From: Excoecaria cochinchinensis
Taxonomy: Eukaryota; Streptophyta; Magnoliopsida; Malpighiales; Euphorbiaceae
Assembly: GCA_947683425.1 (NCBI GenBank)
Contig: CANTUQ010000043.1
Location: 11,890,501 to 11,954,500, forward strand
Direction: 5' to 3'
Length of the DNA: 64,000 nt
Shown here: in pieces, positions 56,810 to 64,000 of the stretch
Layout of the letters: every line of letters starts with the position of its first letter
How positions within the stretch are numbered: position 1 is the first letter of the stretch
The notes under the pieces: model-generated
Databases searched by the model: none
What the model was told of the DNA's origin: nothing
The model's input: only the letters and a program-made list of their open reading frames with translations
Position numbers and translations under genes: made by a program

Positions 56810-59800
56810 GGTTATTACTGAGAGGCTGATGACTACTCGAGTGAAGGGGAAAGCGAAGGTGGAAGACAAAGCCGCAGAGACGCAGAGTGAAGTCATGCAG
56901 GTGGTTGCTGCAGCACCTCCGAAACGTCAGCTTGATCTAGAACCATCAATTGCAACATTTGTACCGATGAAAGAAGAAGAAGAAAATAGTTTAGATTTTC
57001 TTTTTACACCTGAACTTTTTAATAATATTGATGACATTTCCAGTTCTATCAATAATATGAATAATTTTGCTTACTTGTGCGATGTTTCTGATGATTTCAT
57101 TATGCATAATCATGATCACGATTCATTTATATTTGATATTGATTCAACCGATGCTACTCCATTTAATCATGGAACTTCGAAAAACCCGAAAGAGATCTTG
57201 ATAGCATCTGACATAACTCTTGAAGAGAGAGAGAAAATTAAGAGAATTTTAAGAAAACACGAAAAAGTCTTTGCCTGGACCTATGAAGATATGCCAAGAG
57301 TAGACCGCGAGATCGCAGAGCACGCCATCCCGACATACCCAGACCATAAGCCAGTCAAGCAGAAACTTAGGAGGCTCAAGCCAAAATGGGCAAATAAGGT
57401 GAAGGAGGAAATTCATAAACAGATTGAAGCCAAGTTCTTGATTGAAATACAATATCCAACTTGGTTGGCCAATGTCATTCCAGTACCCAAGAAGAACGGC
57501 AAGGTGCGCGTGTGTGTGGACTATCGAGATCTGAATAAGTCTTGTCCAAAAGATGACTTTCCGTTGCCTCACATAGACGTGTTAGTAGACAGTGCTGCTG
57601 CTTGCATGATGTATAGCTTCGTGGATGGTTATGCAGGCTATAATCAAATCCTTAACAAAATAGCCGATCGGATCAAAACAACCTTTATCACTAAATGGGG
57701 GACGTTTGCTTATAGGGTGATGCCATTCGGTTTGAAGAACGCAGGCGTAACTTATCAGAGAATGGCAATAAGGATTCTAGATGATTTGATCCACAAGGAG
57801 GTAGAGGTGTACGTGGATAACATGATGATCAAGTCAGCCACCAGATAAGGTCATTTTGAGGCTTTGGAAAAGTTCTTTCAAAGGATCGGTAAGTACGATC
57901 TGCGATTGGACCCCAAGAAATGCATATTTGGTGTCACTTCAGGAAAACTATTAGGATATGTAGTCAGCCAAAAGGGGATTGAGATTGACCTGGACAAGGT
58001 CAAGGCCATTCGAGAAATGCCGGTGCCTCAGAAGGAAAAGGACATCCAAAGTTTTTTTGGGTAAATTGCAGTATGTCGGCAGATTTATCGCCAAAATTAC
58101 TTCAATTTGCAAGCCAATCTTCAAGTTGCTCAGAAAAAACTAGCCTATAGTATGGAATGAAGACTGTCAGAAAGCCTTTGATACTATCAAAGAATACTTA
58201 CTAAATCCACCAGTTCTGAGACCGCCACAACTAGTCAAGCCGCTTATTCTCTATTTGGCTATAGAAGATAGTTCTTTAGGCTCCATGATGGCTCAGGAGG
58301 ATGAGTTCGGGGTGGAATTTGCAGTATATTACCTTAGTAAGAAGTTCATTTCCTATGAGGTCAAGTATGTAGAAGTAGAAAAGATTTGCCTCGCGATAAT
58401 CTGGGCCTCCAAGAAGTTGAGACACTACTTTCACTCTTACAAGGTACAAGCGGTGGCAAAACAAAATCCTCCTGCAGGAGGCTCCATCTTTGCTAGGGAA
58501 AATGGGGAGGTGGTTGTTATTATTACAGGAATTCAACATTGAGTACATCACCTGGAAGACTATCAAAGGGTGCGCAGTAGCAGAGTTTCTAGCTAAACAC
58601 CCGATCCAAGGAGATTTGTATGAGTTCAATTTCTCGGACGAGGATATGGCAGCTATTACAGTACAAGGTTGGCAACTGCACTTTGATGGGGTTGTAAATA
58701 GCAGAGGGGCAGGAGTAGGAATTATTCTAACAACCCCGGATGACGAAAAATTCCCATTGGCTAAGACACTAAGATATAAGGCCACCAACAATGAAGTCGA
58801 ATACGAAGCCTGCACTTTCGGATTAGAAGCCTTAATAGCCCTAGGGGCAAAGAATGTGGAGGTGTTTGGAGATTCATTGCTAGTAATCAATTAGATTCAG
58901 GGTGAGTGGGCTGTGAAGGAACAACGGCTGATACCATATGTAAAGCACTTGAGGGATCTAAGCCATCAGTTTGAAGAATGCACATTCCGCTTTATTCCGA
59001 GGGATGAGAATCAGTTAACCGATGCGCTTGCAACTTTAGTGTCAATATGGGATAATCCGGAGGGAGTATTTATGAAGCTTGTGCTGATTTCTAGTTTCGA
59101 GAGGCCTAGCTTTGAGTCCAACCCTGTAATGGAAATAGAAGTTGTCAATGGAAGGTCGTGGTACCACGATATCAAAAATTACCTAGAGAACACAACGCTC
59201 CCAGAAAAGGCCACCGAAAAAAATCAGAGGTCAATTCGCAGGTTATCTACTCAATTCATCTGCGTTGATGGGGTATTGTATAAGCGACAAGTCGACAGTA
59301 TCCAATTAAGGTGCCTGGATGAAAAGAGGCTGAAAGGGTGATGGAAGAAACTCATGCTAGTGTTTGTGGGGCCCACATAAATTGTTTAATGCTGGCCAAG
59401 AAGATCATGAGGCAAGGGTTCTACTGGCTCACCATGGATACGGACTGCTCGAAGTACGTAAAGCAATGTCAGTTGTGTTAGCAGTATGCAGATTTGAGGC
59501 ACTTGCCGATTTCGGAACTACACAGTTTGATGTCGCCTTGGCCGTTCGCAGCTTGGGGGATAGATATTATCGGAGAGATACACCCCATAGCCTCCAATGG
59601 ACATTGATTCATCATAGTCGCTATCAACTATTTTACTAAATGGATAGAGGCCGAATTTAAGAAGGTCGATGCTCGAGATATGGCCAGATTCATTGAAAAT
59701 AACCTGATATGTAGATATGGTCTCCCACATCACGTTGTATCCAATAATGTGGTCTAATTCATGGAAAAAATGAAGAAGTTACTTCAAAAATATGGCATCG

Positions 59801-60323
59801 AACATCACAAGTCCTTTCCGTATCGCCCACAAGCCAATGGGGCAGTAAAAGCCACCAACAAAAATGTCAAGAAAATCCTGGCCAAGATGGTTCAGAACTA
59901 TAAGGCTGGGCGAAAAAGTTGCCTTTTGCACTTTCGGGTTATAGAACTACCGTCAGAACTTCTACAAGAGCCACGCCGTATTCCTTAGTGTATGGGATGG
60001 AAGTAGTACAGCCAGTTGAGATAGAACTCAAATCATTGAGGGTAGTCATGGAGGCCTATTACCACAATCAGATTTATCAAAAAAGGCTCGCCAGGTTATT
60101 CAGAAAGAAAGTCAAGAAACACCCGCTGAAGGAGGGAGATTTGGTATTCAAACAATTGAGACCGGGTGCGCCAGATATAAGGGGAAAATTCAGACCGACA
60201 TGGGAAGGTCCTTTCATCCTTAAAAACTGTTGTCAAAATGAGATGGCAATTTTGGCAAATAGCGATGGTAACGAGTTCAAAGAGCCGATCAACATTGACA
60301 GACTCAAGAGGTTCCATGGATAA
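56810..60323 (+). pseudogene. Pol (RT, RNase H, archaeal-type RNase H, integrase), element E
   Basis: The RT part is largely open to 57848, with VRVCVDYRDLNKSCP and MPFGLKNAGVTYQRM. The active site reads YVDNMM (57810-57821), so the second catalytic Asp is Asn. Then follow a TAA after SATR (57846), a frameshift in a T run near 58050, a TAG near 58141, RNase H (VEVEKICLAIIWASKK), a frameshift near 58475, the second RNase H (QLHFDGVVNSRGAGVGIIL) to a TAG near 58893, and integrase pieces (zinc finger near 59345-59480 with a TAG at CQLC*Q, PQANGAVKATN) ending in LKRFHG with TAA at 60321-60323. In the integrase the catalytic Glu block reads AVK, so that residue too is lost. Confidence 0.85.
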
Positions 60324-60702
60324 AGGCCAAAAATCAAAATAAGGGAAATAAAAGCTCCGCAGGTCGAAAATCGGAAAAAGGCAGCCTTACTAAAATTGGG
60401 CACCTCATCAGGGTGAAAGCCAAAAAAAAGGCATCCTGGGCAAAAATTAGAGACTTAAGAGAAAATAAAAAAACCCGAGAGGGCTGATTAGTAATGGGAG
60501 TTTGATGCTATTAGGATTTGTTCCAGGAATGAATGTAGTTTTGCATTTTGAATTAGTGTTAAATGATGATCATGTATATTGAAATCATACTGAAATGTAC
60601 ACAATTTTGCGAAATGAAATAAAACTGAATTTATGCATTTACATTATTTTCTAATTCTATTTTAAAAAGAAACACATGGCTCAAAATGCATGTAAAACTG
60701 AA
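60324..60702. other. Tail-to-tail 3' region between pol and aORF, element E
   Basis: About 380 bp resembling the reverse of 3592-3979, with diverged AAAACCGAAAAA-type repeats. No gene is visible. Confidence 0.55.
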
Positions 60703-61394
60703 CTATACTCTATCACTACTCTCGCCGACCAGATGTTTGAGTCGTCGAGTCCTCTTATCAACTGCGGGGCTGAGCACCCATCTCTTATATGCACTGGATA
60801 AAGTGACAGAATGATTTTTGAAGGAGGGTATGACAGTCTTCAATGGTAACTCGACCCAGAGATCATGATATCGAGAAACAAAGGCTGAAGATAGAACTCC
60901 ACCTCAAAAAGATAGAGGGAGTCTCACCACATCCTGGGTCATCCCAAGCTATCGAGCGCAGGGGGTTGTGATGTAAAAAGTGGCTTCGCGAAGCTCACAC
61001 AGAGGAATACACCCCGAAGAGCCATCAACTATCGCGGCAGAGAGAGGAAGCCAAGCATTCATGAAATCGATATCCACGCCTGTTACCTCGCTAAGTTTGG
61101 TAATGCCCTCGTCGAGAGTCCCGAATGAGTACAGTCACTGACGGGGAAGGAAGTGCCTCGGGCAATATTGATTGATAACCCTGGGAGGAGGTTCTGACAG
61201 CAGTTTCAGCTTTTTTTGTAGCCATATCTGAAAAAAATAATAATAATATAGCAAAAGAAAAATCAAGCAAAAATAAAATAAGAAAAATAAAGCATAAAAG
61301 CCGCTAGAGTGAGTTGGATTCACCCTAGGCAAATGTAAGGCATAGGATTGTGTGAAAATTCAAAAATGACGCATTTCTCGCTAAGAAAATGTAA

Positions 61395-61418
61395 CCCCCC
61401 CCCCCCCCCCCCCCCCCC
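61395..61418. repeat. C24 homopolymer at the LTR F terminus
   Basis: Twenty-four consecutive C follow TGTAA at the left end of F. Long C/G runs are rare and unstable, and the length may be inexact in the assembly. Confidence 0.9.
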
Positions 61419-62570
61419 TCCCGTTAGCCCTGTTGGAAGGATGCCGGAGCGTCACGCGCACAACTCACATAAACGCGTACATATACTCAAAGCATGCTAA
61501 GGAAAACAAATACATTTAATCAAGATATAACATATCCATACACACATAATCATAATGTCATATCGTTTTACAAAATGAGTTTTGTAAATAAATACATATA
61601 CAAAATTATCCTTTACAAAATATAGCGAAAGACAAAATAACTCAAATTCTAGACTTCTAGTAGCCGACCTGCAGATGTCCGACTCCCAAGAAGAACCTGC
61701 CACCTACACGGGAAAGGAGCCCGTGCTAAGCGATAACGCTTAGTGGGGAGGAACAACGCATGCATGTACATATAATCGCAATAACATATATATATATATA
61801 AACTTAATAATAATAATAAAGCATAAAAGCATATACTACTCAAGTCTATAACAATCGTCATCGTACTTAAGTATATTGGGAAAATACACCATTCAAATTC
61901 GAATACAAGTGTTACATCTCATCATGTCATAACGCATATACATAGACATGTAACATATATTCATTTCATATAACCATTAGCTTCATAAAACAATCGCATG
62001 TACTAAACTCAAGTAATAGCCTGAATATTCGTTAATTAGTGGATACGGGTACTAATGATACTGATAGGACACAGTATCCCAAGCATATGGAGATATGAGT
62101 CTCAAAACATGTTATAATCATGTATACCCGAAGGTATACCGGAGACCGAGGCCTCAAACAGCTTATATGACCCAAACGGGGTCCACATGTAACAAATGAC
62201 ATATAGCAGCTGCACTCACACTCTGACCCTGGATAAGCGCTTATATATCCACTAACTATGACTACAAGGCTCAAAGGCACTAATAAAACAATAAATACAT
62301 ATATCCATTTCTTTTCACTATAAAGGTATAAACTAACAAAGTATTCAAGTAACTTAACCACACATATACATAGATCAGAAATAAAGTCATATAAATCATT
62401 CACAGGTAAAATCGACATACCACCCTCAAATGGATAACTCATACATATATACCATTTAACATGCTATGAAAACTTATTTAGATATGTTAACCCATTTATG
62501 AAAGTCAATATTCTATATAAGTAACATTTGAGAATGTAAAAAGGAGAAAACTTTACATGTTGAAGATACC

Positions 62571-62749
62571 TCACGGTGGTAACCAAAGTGGTTGCCACTG
62601 TGACATGCATATCACTCAAAACAGAATGCAAGACTGTGATACCTCACGATGGCAACCAAAGTGGTTGTCACCGTGACATACCCAAACAGGCGGCCATAAT
62701 GCAATTCTAACCTACCTCACGGTGGCAACCAACTTGGTTGTCACCGTGA
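62571..62749. repeat. Three 33-nt hairpins with exact 73-bp spacing in LTR F
   Basis: Near-palindromes start at 62571, 62644 and 62717. The third has arms TCACGGTGGCAACCAA and TTGGTTGTCACCGTGA around one base, with one mismatch. Unit spacing is 73 bp both times, while the sequence between hairpins has drifted more. Confidence 0.88.
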
Positions 62750-64000
62750 CCTATGTAAAATTTCAATTCTACAGAACCCAAACATATAACCAAGCCTTTC
62801 CAAACCTCCACAACCCTAAAATCATACATAGATCATTCATTCCTATATCATATCTTTAACATAAACCATAATGAACTCATAACCATGCTGCAATTATCAT
62901 GCTTATAACAACAACATTCAATTACACAACAAGTACACAAATCACTTATGCATAATCATATACAAAAACACACAACCAAAAAGAATATATAACTCAAATC
63001 ATGATCCAAAAGATGGTGTAAAAACACTCCCAAACATATAACCAAGAAAACTCCCAAATCTGAAATGGAGCTCAAATCTTCACTTGCTTTAGTCAACAAC
63101 TTTTCCTTTCCCTCTATCCTTTCTCTTTTCTTCAGCTTCTTGCAACCAAACAAAACAATAACTCCATTAACTCAAGAACATAACCTTTAAAAACACATTC
63201 AATCCTGTAAAATGAGAAGAAGAATAATAATACCCAAAGCAAAACAGCCACTTACCTCTTTTAGAACCTTCAAAGCTCAAACCCTAGACCAAAGGTGGAA
63301 GAAAACCCACATGAAAGGAAGAGAGAGCAGAAATGTAGATGGGAAAGTGAGAGAGAGAGGCGTGGGAAAGGGAAGGCAACACTCCAAATGGCTTCTACGA
63401 GAAGCTACTCTCTCCTTCCCTCTCTCTTCTCCTTTCAAATCCCATTCAATGCTCCCACCAACCATTACACATGTCACTCCACTATTGGTCCCTTAATCTC
63501 ATCTTTGACTAACAATCCATGGCACCAAACTCAACTCACACCATATAACCTCCAATAAATCACTTTTACATCCAAGTTACCATGCACAAATACCACTAGA
63601 TTATGCCAAAACTAAAAGTACCCTACATCCATACATCACATATATACCATATAATTCCTTCAATTAACTTAACTAATTAATTCCTTGTAAAAAAAAATCC
63701 TTATTATCCAAATTTTCTTTTGCTAGCATTACCGAACGCTCTAAATATTCCGACTTACCATGCAGATTTCGATTAGGCCTATTTTGGGTTGTTACAGAAA
63801 AGCTAGTGTGAAAATCCACGAGGGACACATTACCTTCTAAAATAATGACGTACTTGGAGTAATAAGGGGCTCCCGGAGAAGGTAGTAAAAGACTCAGCAT
63901 GGACAGAATCCAAGCCCATAATGGTCTCGAAGTGGGAAAGGGCTTAGCCCACAATGAAAATCATCCCCAATCCCGAATAAACAAAGATCACCGGTAAACT

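Larger units (their letters stand above)
61390..63796 (-). mobile_element. Solo LTR F with 5-bp target duplication
   Basis: A single 2407-bp unit starts TGTAAC and ends GTTACA on +, flanked by GAAAA at 61385-61389 and 63797-63801. There is no internal region, primer site or coding frame, so this is a solo LTR left by LTR-LTR recombination. The minus-strand reading (TGTAACAACCCAAAATAGGC at the start, G-rich end) looks like a chromovirus-type LTR, which is an inference. Confidence 0.85.
56810..64000 (+). mobile_element. Element E: older Tat-like retrotransposon, 5' part lost, interrupted by F
   Basis: Plus-strand pol is followed by an antisense aORF, the same order as A/B/C but in opposite orientation. 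The left end is cut by element C at 56809/56810 inside the protease-RT linker. Gag, protease and the 5' LTR are not found to the left of C. The solo LTR F sits in the aORF intron. E continues beyond 64000. It is more diverged and more broken than A/B/C. Confidence 0.85.
60703..64000 (-). pseudogene. aORF of element E, split by solo LTR F, runs out of the window
   Basis: On the minus strand, exon 1 is partial (64000-63854, ending SPLLLQ). The donor GTACGTC is at 63853. The intron contains F (61390-63796), and the acceptor tttttttcag ends at 61228. Exon 2 is 61227-60703, 525 nt, exactly the length in A, B and C. Exon 2 has TGA stops at former Arg (CGA) codons and a TAG at a former Gln codon. 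Splice sites and exon lengths are kept despite strong divergence. Confidence 0.78.

Noticed and set aside
61395..61418. C24 tract as a functional element such as a G-quadruplex
   Set aside because: A single homopolymer at an LTR end is more likely slippage, and its length may be a sequencing artefact.

Overview
This window is plant nuclear DNA made almost entirely of nested Ty3/gypsy LTR retrotransposons. I see no host gene, no tRNA or rRNA gene and no prokaryotic feature. Long LTRs, minus-strand gag-pol reading frames of the Tat/Ogre and Athila type (two RNase H domains, a tRNA-Asp primer site in one element), AT-rich non-coding stretches and heavy C-to-T decay point to heterochromatin of a large-genome, probably dicot, plant. 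The species cannot be told from this sequence.

Layout. (1) 1-26760: two near-identical copies (A, partial, 1-12364; B, 10322-26760) of one Tat-type element, head to tail on the minus strand and sharing the LTR at 10322-12364, with a period of about 14.4 kb. Both lack most of the RNase H region and share many stop codons. (2) 26761-27880: a decayed, older Tat fragment. (3) 27881-28988: an LTR-like fragment in + orientation with a GC-rich hairpin block, cut at its right end. (4) 28989-56809: element C, a relative of A/B on the minus strand, with RT, RNase H, archaeal-type RNase H and integrase regions; its left LTR is truncated. (5) 40322-51213: element D, a young non-autonomous Athila-like element inserted in C with target duplication AGGCT. 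(6) 56810-64000: element E, an older Tat element on the + strand, interrupted by (7) F, a solo LTR at 61390-63796 with target duplication GAAAA.

How the genes work together. The A/B/C family carries gag, protease, RT, RNase H and integrase, plus two extra genes between integrase and the 3' LTR. These are an antisense gene (aORF, about 382 aa, one intron) and a sense gene (about 658 aa: plant-transposon-protein-like domain, Pro/Gln-rich linker, coiled coil, 5'UTR intron). The two extra genes diverge from a compact bidirectional promoter with two TATA boxes. Repeats of a CGACGGGC-type motif lie between the TATA boxes, and the same motif lies upstream of the LTR TATA box. Element D shows the same logic with an unrelated motif, the palindrome AAGCACAGCTGTGCTT: it is clustered upstream of the D LTR promoter and again upstream of the spliced internal gene. 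F and the fragment at 27881 also carry LTR hairpin clusters. The most interesting hypothesis here is a family-specific palindromic control module shared by the LTR promoter and an internal promoter, possibly bound by the element's own coiled-coil protein.

Relative ages by eye: E and the 26761 fragment are oldest, then C, then A/B, and D is youngest (about four LTR mismatches). The age of F cannot be read from one LTR.
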